Position numbers and translations under genes: made by a program. Of a stretch of 64,000 bases of DNA, positions 34,958 through 43,073 are shown in pieces; positions within the stretch are counted from its first letter, which is position 1, and each line of letters starts with the position of its first letter. Source of the DNA: Kaistella sp. 97-N-M2 (GTDB taxonomy: Bacteria > Bacteroidota > Bacteroidia > Flavobacteriales > Weeksellaceae); NCBI RefSeq assembly GCF_021513235.1, contig NZ_CP090976.1, positions 1,240,001 to 1,304,000 of the forward strand, in the 5' to 3' direction. The notes below the pieces were generated by a model. The model saw only the letters and a program-made list of their open reading frames with translations. It ran no database searches and was not told the origin of the DNA.

Positions 34958-37618
34958 TTATAAGGTAAAGTCTACGCCAACGTACACGTTCGCGGACATG
35001 ATGGGCGCGTAAACCATTCCCGCATCAAAGTAGTTGCCGAAAGGGTTTTGCGCATCGAGGATCGGATTTTTCTGCGTATAGCCTGTCAAATTTTCTCCGC
35101 CCAGATAAACGCGCATATTTTTGGTGAAATTTCTAGAAATCTGCGCATTCAGCGTGGCGTAACCTTTCGAATATGCCGGTAAACGGTATTCGCTGGGATT
35201 AAGATTTAAGTTCGGCAGTTTTTGTCGCCCAATTAACTGAAGCGTTGTGTCGAGATTCCAAAAAGCGCCTTTTCCGGTTTTACTGGTGGAGTAGGACGCA
35301 TTAAAAAAACCTCTGTTTTTCGCCATAAACGGAATCTCTCGTTCTCCGCCTATGAAGTCGGCCCGAACATCATAGTATTTATATGCGAGGCGGATTTCTA
35401 AATTTCTCGCGGGAGCGAAATCCAGTTGGGTTTGCAGACTGTTTGCGAAGGAATTGCCCTCCAAATTATAGAAAACAATTTTTTGGGGCGAAACATCCAG
35501 ATCGGTCAAAACCTGATTTTGGAAATCTGTCCTGAAGAAATCTGCCACCAAAGTCGCTTTCCTGTTGAATAATTTGAATTCCTGTTGTAAACTCGCGCCG
35601 TAGTTCCAGGCAATTTCCGGCTTTAGACCGTAAGTTTTTCCGCCATTTTCCAAGATTTCAATTTCTCGGTTGGACGCGAAATACTGCTGACTTTCGGCGA
35701 AAATATTAGCGGTTCGGAAACCCCGTCCTGCCGAAAGCCGTAAGATCGTTTTCGGAAAAAGATCGTACTTAAAGTTCAGTCTCGGCGTAAACTGCGTTCC
35801 GGCCAAATTATGAAAATCGCTTCTGATGCCCGCTACCAAAGTATATTTCAGACCTGTTAACGTATATTCGAAAAATACACCGGGCACAGTTTCTGTCCGT
35901 TGATAATTTTTAGCCAGATAGTCTTCATCATATTTATCGTATAAAAAACTCGCGCCGGTTTTGAATTTATTATTGGTATTTCCAATGATGCTTTCGAAAA
36001 CCAAATTGGAATAAAATGTATTTTGATTGCCCCAGTAATTTCTGTTTCCGAAAAAACTGTCCTGCTGATGCGTTGTAAACTGATTCATCCAGCCGATACT
36101 TTGATAAGGTTTGTCTTTGAAAACGTAGCCGGTTTTATTCCAGATTTCGAAACGCGAAAGATCGATTCCCACGCCGTAAGCGGTTTGCTGCGACTGTTCT
36201 TCCTTGGGATCAAAAGCGGTTTGTCCGCCGAAACGTTCGTCTTTCACAAAACTGATGCCGAAATGCGAACCCAATCCGGAATGTTCCAAATCGTTGTAAT
36301 TCAGTAAATACGCTGCGTTGATTTGATTTCCCGTGGGTTGATCTAAAAATCCGTCGTTATTCGAATCCGTTTTTCCTAAAGTTGCATTGCCGTGCAGGAG
36401 AACGGATTGATTCCAGTGATCATTCAGTTGGGACGTCGTTGTGATATTGGTTTCGACGCGGCCATTAGCGTCTGCAAAAATATTGAGCGCAGTTTCGGGT
36501 TTTTCCTGAACTTTCAAAAGTTCTGTATTAATTTGTCCCGTGATGCTTTCGTAGCCGTTGACCACGGTGCTGCCACCTTTCGTAAGTTGAATTCCCCCGA
36601 TCCAGCGTCCCGGAATTAAATTCAAACCATATGGCGCTGCCAAACCGCGAATGGAAGGCAAAAGTTCTTTTGTAAGAGCCGTATATTTTTGGTCCAGACC
36701 CAGCATTTTTAGCTGCTTCGTTCCTGTAACGGCGTTGCTGAAAGAAACATCCACCGTCGCGTTGGTTTCGAAACTTTCGGATAAATTACAGCACGCGGCT
36801 TTCAACAATTCCTTGCCGCCAATATTAAACGTTAAACCCGCGGATTTTTTATTTAATGCAGTTGCATCTTTGAATTTCTCCAAACGAACCTCCTCGATGG
36901 ATTTGTCGTAGTGATCCCCGTTGCGGGAGAAATCTTTTTTCGGTGCTGGATTGTCGGAATGAACACCGCTTCCTTTTTCCCCAAACGGAAGGTCGCGATC
37001 ATAAAGACAACAGCCCGGAAGATTCCTGTAAACCTGGTTCGTGGTCAGAAATTTCTCGTTGTCATGGCCCACCTCTGCAATTTTTTTCAGAATAAGATCT
37101 GCCGAAGTTTTGGCAGGATCAAATTCTAAGGAGATTTTCTGCGTTTCCGCTTCCCACAAAGCGCCTGTTGCACCTGCAGATTTGGCGGCGGTTTCTATTC
37201 TTTCTTTGCATTCATCGCAATTTCCACGCACGAAATACTGGCTTTCCTGAATTTGATGATTGGCTTCAGCCATTTTTGCTGGCGGATTTTCTCTTTCGTA
37301 ATGGCAGCACGAGGGAAGATTGTCGTACGCACTGTTTGGTGCTTTGTGTTTTTCGTTGTCGTGACCGTCGCCGGCAATATTTTTTAAAATTTCGTCTGCC
37401 GAAGTTTTACCGGCATCGAATTCTATTTGAAGGTTTTGGGTTTCTGCGCTCCAGTAAGCCGTGGACGCGCCGGTTTTTTTTGCGGAAGTTTCGATTCTCT
37501 CTTTGCACATGTCACATTCTCCTCTCACGGTGAATTTTGCTTTCGAAAGGGTTTGGGCAGATGGGAGAGAAAAAAATAAGGTCGAAAAAAGCAGAAAGCT
37601 TTTCAGTAAAATTTTCAT
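34958..37618 (-). CDS. TonB-dependent receptor with two N-terminal heavy-metal-associated domains
   Basis: This 886-residue outer-membrane receptor has a signal peptide (1-21), two tandem HMA-like domains of about 85 residues (28-112 and 128-212), then plug and beta-barrel. Each HMA unit has the metal-binding CxxC (ECDMC, NCDEC) and ends in a CC pair (LPSCCHYERE, LPGCCLYDRD). The plug begins AACCNLSESFETNATVD, as in metal-type Bacteroidetes receptors, and GGIQLTKGGSTVVNGYESITGQIN is typical plug sequence. The usual carboxypeptidase-like domain is replaced by the HMA pair. It should take up or sense a thiophilic metal such as copper using the TonB system. Confidence 0.9.
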   Translation of the reverse strand: MKILLKSFLLFSTLFFSLPSAQTLSKAKFTVRGECDMCKERIETSAKKTGASTAYWSAETQNLQIEFDAGKTSADEILKNIAGDGHDNEKHKAPNSAYDNLPSCCHYERENPPAKMAEANHQIQESQYFVRGNCDECKERIETAAKSAGATGALWEAETQKISLEFDPAKTSADLILKKIAEVGHDNEKFLTTNQVYRNLPGCCLYDRDLPFGEKGSGVHSDNPAPKKDFSRNGDHYDKSIEEVRLEKFKDATALNKKSAGLTFNIGGKELLKAACCNLSESFETNATVDVSFSNAVTGTKQLKMLGLDQKYTALTKELLPSIRGLAAPYGLNLIPGRWIGGIQLTKGGSTVVNGYESITGQINTELLKVQEKPETALNIFADANGRVETNITTTSQLNDHWNQSVLLHGNATLGKTDSNNDGFLDQPTGNQINAAYLLNYNDLEHSGLGSHFGISFVKDERFGGQTAFDPKEEQSQQTAYGVGIDLSRFEIWNKTGYVFKDKPYQSIGWMNQFTTHQQDSFFGNRNYWGNQNTFYSNLVFESIIGNTNNKFKTGASFLYDKYDEDYLAKNYQRTETVPGVFFEYTLTGLKYTLVAGIRSDFHNLAGTQFTPRLNFKYDLFPKTILRLSAGRGFRTANIFAESQQYFASNREIEILENGGKTYGLKPEIAWNYGASLQQEFKLFNRKATLVADFFRTDFQNQVLTDLDVSPQKIVFYNLEGNSFANSLQTQLDFAPARNLEIRLAYKYYDVRADFIGGEREIPFMAKNRGFFNASYSTSKTGKGAFWNLDTTLQLIGRQKLPNLNLNPSEYRLPAYSKGYATLNAQISRNFTKNMRVYLGGENLTGYTQKNPILDAQNPFGNYFDAGMVYAPIMSANVYVGVDFTL
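36983..37237 (-). repeat. HMA domain repeat, copy 2
   Basis: Second tandem HMA unit of the TonB receptor (residues 128-212), period about 100 residues against copy 1. Confidence 0.8.
37283..37537 (-). repeat. HMA domain repeat, copy 1
   Basis: First tandem HMA unit (residues 28-112), with motif VRGECDMCKERIE and the following CC pair. Confidence 0.8.
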
Positions 37619-37686
37619 TTTTAAAATAAGTTAATTGAATAAAAAGAGGTGCTAAAAGAACATTCTTTTGGCTGTCGATTAAGTAA

Positions 37687-38055
37687 TTAACCTAGTTTGG
37701 GCGGTTGCCAAATGTTTTGGATGGTAGAAGTGAAATAAGGAATTCCGTACTTAAAATTCAGTTTTTTAAGAAAAAAATGAGTTGGAAGCAGTGTTGATTT
37801 ATATTCCGCCGAGAGAAAGTTCGTTACACAATGAACGGTGCAGGAATGGCAGTTCAGGCAATCATCACCGCAGGTGTTTTTGTCGGAAGTTTTTGTGGGC
37901 GGGCAGGATTCGCTTGCTCCGGACTTGCAGCAATCCATTTTATCAGATTTGTGGGTGCATGCCTGTTCAATCTTTTGCGCAAAAACGGCCTGTTTCGGAA
38001 GTATAAAAACTCCCAAACCCAAAATCATTAAAAATATTTTAAAAGTCCTAAACAT
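37687..38055 (-). CDS. Secreted cysteine-rich hypothetical protein
   Basis: This 122-residue protein has a signal peptide (up to VFAQ, residues 1-27), then nine Cys within about 40 residues (KMDCCKSG, SCPP, CGDDCLNCHSCTVHC), then a C-terminal segment ending IWQPPKLG. Such spacing suggests binding of a soft metal. It is not firmly recognised; it recalls the small Cys-rich proteins found near Bacteroidetes metal-efflux and receptor genes. It sits upstream of the HMA-TonB receptor on the same strand with 68 bp between, and a TAATTTTG element precedes it, so it probably heads that operon. Confidence 0.75.
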   Translation of the reverse strand: MFRTFKIFLMILGLGVFILPKQAVFAQKIEQACTHKSDKMDCCKSGASESCPPTKTSDKNTCGDDCLNCHSCTVHCVTNFLSAEYKSTLLPTHFFLKKLNFKYGIPYFTSTIQNIWQPPKLG

Positions 38056-38062
38056 GCTTTTG

Positions 38063-38070
38063 CAAAATTA
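38063..38070 (-). promoter_or_regulatory. -7 promoter element of the Cys-rich/HMA receptor operon
   Basis: TAATTTTG on the - strand, 7 nt before the ATG at 38055. Confidence 0.5.
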
Positions 38071-38160
38071 CTAAATTATTCCGAACGGCGCCTTTAGGTT
38101 AAAGTTTCTTAATAAAAAGTTAAAAAATTTCGATTTAATGATCTGATAATTAAATAATTG

Positions 38161-38168
38161 TATTTTTG
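38161..38168 (+). promoter_or_regulatory. -7 promoter element of the L,D-transpeptidase gene
   Basis: TATTTTTG, about 30 nt before the ATG. Confidence 0.45.
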
Positions 38169-38198
38169 CCGGACTAAAATCATTTAACATAATAAAGA

Positions 38199-38960
38199 AT
38201 GAATAAAGTCCTTTTAACATTAACAGCTGTTTTTTTTGTTACCACTTCTTTCTATTCCCCCGAAGTTACAACGCGTAAAACAGAAGCAAATCTAAAAGCC
38301 AGACCCTCTAAATCAGTTCTTAAAGCCGAATCAAAATCGATCACTACTTCCGCCGAAGAGATTTACACGACGATTAAATTCGATAACGTCAACAAGCTTA
38401 ATCCCGAAGTTTTTTATAAAGCCTTTTTAGGTTTCGAAAATTTAAAGAAGGCAGGAAAATTACCCGCAGCGTCTCACCTTTTAACGGTTTGCGATTTCTC
38501 TTTATCCTCCACCGAAAACAGATTGTGGGTTATCGATTTGAACGAACATAAAATCCTCTTCAATTCTTTGGTTGCACACGGCAAAAATACCGGCGAAGAG
38601 TTTGCGCAGAAATTTTCGAACACCGAAAGCTCTTATCAAAGCAGTCTCGGCTTCTATATCACCGAAAGTACGTACAATGGAAACAACGGTTATTCTTTAA
38701 AGCTTCTCGGAATGGATTCCGGTTACAATGATGCGGCTTTGCAACGGGCCATTGTTATGCACGGCGCCGATTACGTAAGTGAAGATTTCATCAAATCTCA
38801 GCATCGAATTGGGAGAAGTTGGGGTTGTCCCGCGGTACCGCGTGCGTTGGCAGAGCCCATCATTAATTCCATTAAAGGCAAAAACTGTTTGTTTATTTAT
38901 TATCCAGACAATCAGTACCTTTCAAATTCCGAGTGGTTAAAATCTGAGGAAAATATTTAA
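38199..38960 (+). CDS. Murein L,D-transpeptidase catalytic domain protein
   Basis: This 253-residue exported protein belongs to the YkuD-like family (PF13645 type) that forms or edits 3-3 peptidoglycan links. The catalytic Cys210 is in RIGRSWGCPAVP, with the conserved His188 in AIVMHGADYVSE. The N-terminus is a signal peptide. A linker of about 30 residues precedes the domain. It stands alone and ends at a hairpin terminator. Confidence 0.92.
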   Translation: MNKVLLTLTAVFFVTTSFYSPEVTTRKTEANLKARPSKSVLKAESKSITTSAEEIYTTIKFDNVNKLNPEVFYKAFLGFENLKKAGKLPAASHLLTVCDFSLSSTENRLWVIDLNEHKILFNSLVAHGKNTGEEFAQKFSNTESSYQSSLGFYITESTYNGNNGYSLKLLGMDSGYNDAALQRAIVMHGADYVSEDFIKSQHRIGRSWGCPAVPRALAEPIINSIKGKNCLFIYYPDNQYLSNSEWLKSEENI

Positions 38961-38977
38961 ATAGGGAAATTTTAAAA

Positions 38978-39007
38978 AATCCCGGCTTTCTTTTAATTGC
39001 CGGGATT
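38978..39007. terminator. Bidirectional terminator
   Basis: The 9-bp stem AATCCCGGC/GCCGGGATT with a 12-nt loop lies between the convergent L,D-transpeptidase and GLPGLI genes. Confidence 0.75.
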
Positions 39008-39011
39008 ACCT

Positions 39012-39827
39012 TTAGTTCAGTTCGATCGGATTATTATTTTTTTTCGTTTCCTCTTTCAGGCGGTTTTCCATTTCTTTTCGTTGGTTGGGATCTGCATTTC
39101 TTCCGGGTCCGCCTCCTCGGCGCGAGTTCATGGAAGCCTGCATAAAGGATACGGGATCTTTTTTGAACAACGCACTTTGGTTTTCGAAATCTTTCCGCTT
39201 CACTTTTACCAAATTGCCGCGTTGCGAGAAATCCTCTATTTGCGCAATTTTTTTGGTCTCTTTCAAATCGAAAGAATAATCTCCTTTCGCATCTTCCACT
39301 TTTACGATGAGCCCCGGAAGCCCCGAAAATTTATAAGGACCATCCTGAAAAGGTATGTCCGGCGTAAACCAGGCAAACCAGGTTCTGCCAGCGAAGGTAG
39401 TTTCAGCTTTCTGCGTTTTATAGTCGCCGATCGTTGCTGTTTCCGGTAAGATCTTCCAGTCCATCGGGCGATCTTCCTCATAGGAATATTGATCTCGCGA
39501 AATTCTTGAATTAAACGTTTTGATACCGGATTTATAATCCTTTACAACGGTAAAGTCGATATTGGACCGGAGATTTTCCATTTGGCTGCGGTCAAAATTA
39601 AAACTGCCTGTTTGTCGTGCTCTGCCAAGTATGGAATCCCGCTGCAAGCGCTTTTCGCCATAGAAAATCGATTTTTCCGGAGTGATATCCAGATAGGCGG
39701 TTTCGGTTTTCACATCGTTTCGGTTTGCAGAGTCGGGTTTCATGGAAACCTGATATACAAAACGCGTTGCCTGAGCGAAGATCATTTGGGTACAAAATCC
39801 CAAAAACAGAAGGCCAATTTTTTTCAT
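39012..39827 (-). CDS. GLPGLI family protein
   Basis: This 271-residue exported protein (signal peptide MKKIGLLFLGFCTQMIFA) has the family's name-giving motif FSGLPGLIVKVEDAKGDYSF (about residues 175-195) and the preceding AWFTPDIPFQDGPYKF stretch. The family is nearly confined to Bacteroidota and is thought to be porin- or envelope-related, without a proven role. The C-terminus is basic and Arg/Asn-rich. Confidence 0.92.
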   Translation of the reverse strand: MKKIGLLFLGFCTQMIFAQATRFVYQVSMKPDSANRNDVKTETAYLDITPEKSIFYGEKRLQRDSILGRARQTGSFNFDRSQMENLRSNIDFTVVKDYKSGIKTFNSRISRDQYSYEEDRPMDWKILPETATIGDYKTQKAETTFAGRTWFAWFTPDIPFQDGPYKFSGLPGLIVKVEDAKGDYSFDLKETKKIAQIEDFSQRGNLVKVKRKDFENQSALFKKDPVSFMQASMNSRRGGGPGRNADPNQRKEMENRLKEETKKNNNPIELN

Positions 39828-39914
39828 AAAAGTTGATTTCGATTTTGATGTAATTTGCCCTTAAAAGTTAAAACGTCCGTCTATACATCAGATAGATAAA
39901 TAGTGGTCTCTGAA

Positions 39915-39945
39915 TTTGATATTCATTATATTATTAGTAATTTTG
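39915..39945 (+). promoter_or_regulatory. suf operon promoter
   Basis: TTTG (39915-39918), a 19-bp spacer and TAATTTTG (39938-39945) match the Bacteroidetes consensus exactly. The leader to sufA would be about 25 nt. Confidence 0.8.
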
Positions 39946-39973
39946 CAATCTAAAATAAGTCTAAATAAAAACA

Positions 39974-40303
39974 ATGATAAAAGTAAGCGATCAGGCAAAA
40001 GAAAAGGCCATTCAGTTGATGACTGAAGATGGTTTTCAACCTTTTGAAGATTATATAAGAGTCGGCGTTAAAAGCGGCGGTTGTTCCGGTTTAGAGTATA
40101 TGCTGAAGTTCGACAACGAGAAGACGGATTCGGATCAGGTTTTCGAAGACAACGGCATCAAAATAATCATCGACAAAAAGTCAATTCTATATCTTGCAGG
40201 AACAATATTAGAATATTCGGGAGGTTTGAATGGAAAGGGATTCGTCTTCAACAATCCCAACGCGAACAGAACCTGCGGATGCGGTGAGAGTTTCTCGCTG
40301 TAA
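39974..40303 (+). CDS. sufA: Fe-S cluster assembly protein SufA/IscA family
   Basis: This 109-residue A-type carrier takes newly formed clusters from SufBCD to target proteins. It has the three conserved Cys: Cys37 in SGGCSGLEY and Cys101/Cys103 in RTCGCGESF at the C-terminus. It is the first gene of the suf operon, 22 bp before sufB. Confidence 0.93.
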   Translation: MIKVSDQAKEKAIQLMTEDGFQPFEDYIRVGVKSGGCSGLEYMLKFDNEKTDSDQVFEDNGIKIIIDKKSILYLAGTILEYSGGLNGKGFVFNNPNANRTCGCGESFSL

Positions 40304-40325
40304 ATGATTTAATTTTTTTAATACA

Positions 40326-41774
40326 ATGGCAAAATATACAGAAGACGACTTGCGGGTCGATCTTGAAAATCAAAAATACGAATACGGATTTACGACAGAT
40401 ATCGAGTACGATGATTTCCCGGTCGGTTTATCGGAAGAAATTGTGCGAATGATATCTGCGAAAAAAGAAGAACCGGAGTGGATGACCGAGTGGCGGCTCG
40501 AATCGTACCGCATGTGGTTGAAGATGGAAGAGCCGGAATGGGCGAACGTAAAATATGAAAAAGTCGACTTTCAATCTATTCGCTACTACGCTGCGCCTAC
40601 AGTAAAACCGGAGCTGGCGAGTTTAGACGAAGTCGATCCCGAATTATTGAAAACCTTTGCAAAACTTGGTATCAATATCGAAGAGCAAAAAAGATTATCT
40701 GGCGTAGCAATGGATATCGTAATTGATTCTGTTTCCGTTAAAACCACCTTTCAAAAAACATTAAAAGAAAAAGGAATCATCTTCTGTGCTATTTCCGAAG
40801 CGATTCGGGATTATCCGGAATTGGTGCGCAAATACATCGGAAAAGTCGTTCCACGAGGCGATAATTTCTACGCAGCGTTAAACTCAGCAGTATTTTCCGA
40901 CGGTAGTTTCTGCTATATTCCGAAAGGTGTGAAATGTCCAATGGAACTTTCTACGTACTTCAGAATTAACAAATCTGGAAGCGGCCAGTTCGAAAGAACC
41001 TTGCTTATTGCCGATGAAGGCAGCTACGTTTCCTATTTGGAAGGTTGTACTGCGCCGGCGAGAGATGAAAATCAACTGCACGCCGCCGTCGTGGAATTAA
41101 TTGCGATGGATGATGCAGAAATTAAATATTCTACTGTTCAGAACTGGTTTCCGGGAGATGCCGAAGGAAAAGGTGGTGTTTTCAATTTCGTAACAAAACG
41201 TGGAATTTGTGAGAAAAACGCAAAAATTTCCTGGACGCAGGTCGAAACCGGCTCTGCAGTTACGTGGAAATATCCGAGCTGTATTTTGAAAGGCGATAAT
41301 TCGGTTGGCGAATTTTATTCGATCGCCGTCACCAATCATCATCAGTATGCAGATACGGGTACAAAGATGATCCACATCGGAAAAAACACAAAATCAACCA
41401 TTATTTCTAAAGGAATTTCTGCGGGAAAATCCAATAATTCTTATCGCGGGTTGGTAAAAGTAATGCCTTCTGCAAAAGGAGCACGTAATTTCTCCCAGTG
41501 CGATTCACTTTTAATGGGTAACGAATGCGGCGCACACACGTTTCCTTATATCGAAATTAAAGATCCAACCGCCCAACTCGAACACGAGGCCACAACTTCT
41601 AAAATCGGCGAAGATCAAATTTTCTACTGCAACCAGCGCGGAATCAGTACTGAAAAGGCAATTGCCTTGATCGTAAACGGTTTCGGAAAAGAAGTACTCA
41701 ATAAATTGCCAATGGAATTTGCCATCGAAGCGCAAAAATTACTGGAAATTTCTTTGGAAGGAAGTGTGGGATAA
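40326..41774 (+). CDS. sufB: Fe-S cluster assembly protein SufB
   Basis: This 482-residue subunit of the SufBC2D scaffold is where the cluster is built. The family sequences [21 protein letters not shown] at the start and [25 protein letters not shown] in the middle are present, with the beta-helix and the late [20 protein letters not shown] motif. Its stop is 28 bp before the antitoxin gene, not before sufC as is usual. Confidence 0.97.
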   Translation: MAKYTEDDLRVDLENQKYEYGFTTDIEYDDFPVGLSEEIVRMISAKKEEPEWMTEWRLESYRMWLKMEEPEWANVKYEKVDFQSIRYYAAPTVKPELASLDEVDPELLKTFAKLGINIEEQKRLSGVAMDIVIDSVSVKTTFQKTLKEKGIIFCAISEAIRDYPELVRKYIGKVVPRGDNFYAALNSAVFSDGSFCYIPKGVKCPMELSTYFRINKSGSGQFERTLLIADEGSYVSYLEGCTAPARDENQLHAAVVELIAMDDAEIKYSTVQNWFPGDAEGKGGVFNFVTKRGICEKNAKISWTQVETGSAVTWKYPSCILKGDNSVGEFYSIAVTNHHQYADTGTKMIHIGKNTKSTIISKGISAGKSNNSYRGLVKVMPSAKGARNFSQCDSLLMGNECGAHTFPYIEIKDPTAQLEHEATTSKIGEDQIFYCNQRGISTEKAIALIVNGFGKEVLNKLPMEFAIEAQKLLEISLEGSVG

Positions 41775-41802
41775 ATTTTTTAATTTTAAAGAAAGTCTAA
41801 AT

Positions 41803-42000
41803 ATGGAACTGATTCTGAAAAAAGTTAAGAAAAAAGATTTTGAAGTGATAAAATCACTTGCAAAAGCGCTAGGTTTTGAAGTCGAAGAGAGACAGCAAGA
41901 ATTGTATAAGCCGGAATTTGTTAAGGAGATTCTTGACGCAAAAGAAAGCATTAAAAATGGAAAGGGCATTAAAATAAAAACAGAAGATTTGTGGACGTAA
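41803..42000 (+). CDS. Antitoxin of a Txe/YoeB-type module (DUF2683-like)
   Basis: This 65-residue protein matches a Bacteroidetes antitoxin type (DUF2683-like): it opens with a short beta/helix MELILKKVKKKDFEVIKSLA, then a helix, then the basic, Glu-rich C-terminal region (NGKGIKIKTEDLWT) that binds the toxin. The ATG at 41803 was chosen; the longer frame runs back into sufB. It overlaps the toxin gene by 10 bp. It would neutralise the toxin and likely repress the operon. Confidence 0.82.
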   Translation: MELILKKVKKKDFEVIKSLAKALGFEVEERQQELYKPEFVKEILDAKESIKNGKGIKIKTEDLWT

Positions 42001-42263
42001 TCTATTCTGAAAAAGCACAGCGAGATATTGAATTGTGGAAAAAATCCGGTAACAAAGCAATGATGAAAAAAATCACTGAGCTTATTAATGACATTATTCT
42101 ACATCCTTTTGAAGGTTTAGGAAAACCGGAGCAATTGAAATACGATCTTGTGGGATTGTGGTCCAGAAGAATAAACAGGGAACATCGGATTATCTACCAA
42201 ATTACAAACGATAATACACTAGAAATTTTAAATATTTTGTCTTTAAGAGGACATTACAATTAG
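41991..42263 (+). CDS. Txe/YoeB family toxin
   Basis: This 90-residue RelE-superfamily mRNA interferase cleaves mRNA at the ribosome. The YoeB catalytic residues align: Glu47 (in GKPEQLKYDL), Arg66 (NREHRIIYQI) and the terminal RGHYN with His88-Tyr89. The GTG start at 41991 lies within the antitoxin gene. Its stop is 4 bp before the sufC ATG, so the pair occupies exactly the sufB-sufC gap. Confidence 0.92.
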   Translation: MDVIYSEKAQRDIELWKKSGNKAMMKKITELINDIILHPFEGLGKPEQLKYDLVGLWSRRINREHRIIYQITNDNTLEILNILSLRGHYN

Positions 42264-42267
42264 CAAT

Positions 42268-43011
42268 ATGTTACAAATTAAAAACTTACACGCCAGAATC
42301 GAAGACGGCGCAGAGATCTTAAAAGGAATCAACTTACAGATAAACCCTGGCGAAGTACACGCCATTATGGGACCCAACGGTGCCGGAAAATCAACATTAG
42401 CATCTGTAGTTGCCGGCAAAGAAGAATATGAAGTTACGGACGGCGAAATCCTGTTCGAAGGGAAAAACATCGTTGAAGATGCGCCGGAAGAAAGAGCCCA
42501 TCAGGGAATATTCATGTCGTTTCAGTATCCGGTAGAAATTCCAGGAGTTACCGTAACCAATTTCATCAAAGCAGCCATTAACGAAAACCGAAAAGCAAAA
42601 GGTTTGGAAAACATGCCTGCAAAAGAAATGTTGGCCATGGTGAAGGAACATTCCGAAAAATTAAGTATCAAGAGAGATTTCTTAGCTCGTTCGCTCAATC
42701 AGGGGTTTTCCGGCGGAGAGAAAAAGCGAAACGAAATCTTTCAGATGATGATGCTCAATCCGAAATTGGCAATTCTTGATGAAACCGATTCCGGATTAGA
42801 TATCGATGCCTTAAGAATTGTGGCAGATGGGGTGAATTCCTTCCGGAACGAAGGGAACGCCGTTCTCTTAATTACCCACTACCAAAGACTTTTAGATTAT
42901 ATCGAGCCGGATTTCGTTCACGTCTTAGCCGACGGAAAAATCATTAAAACCGGAGATAAATCACTTGCTTTAGAACTTGAAGACCGAGGTTACGATTGGC
43001 TTTTGAATTAA
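42268..43011 (+). CDS. sufC: Fe-S cluster assembly ATPase SufC
   Basis: This 247-residue ABC-type ATPase drives the SufBC2D scaffold. It has Walker A GPNGAGKSTLASV (about 34-46), the signature FSGGEKKRNEIFQM and Walker B LAILDETDSGLDID. It begins 4 bp after the toxin stop and 62 bp before sufD. Confidence 0.97.
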   Translation: MLQIKNLHARIEDGAEILKGINLQINPGEVHAIMGPNGAGKSTLASVVAGKEEYEVTDGEILFEGKNIVEDAPEERAHQGIFMSFQYPVEIPGVTVTNFIKAAINENRKAKGLENMPAKEMLAMVKEHSEKLSIKRDFLARSLNQGFSGGEKKRNEIFQMMMLNPKLAILDETDSGLDIDALRIVADGVNSFRNEGNAVLLITHYQRLLDYIEPDFVHVLADGKIIKTGDKSLALELEDRGYDWLLN

Positions 43012-43073
43012 ATGGGTTTTTGTAAAAACACAATTTCATTTTCAAATATCGAACTTCAAATATCAAATAAATA

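Noticed and set aside
37687-38055. Assignment of the Cys-rich protein to the HYC_CC_PP family
   Set aside because: CC and PP motifs are present but the HYC motif is not; only similarity of layout can be claimed.
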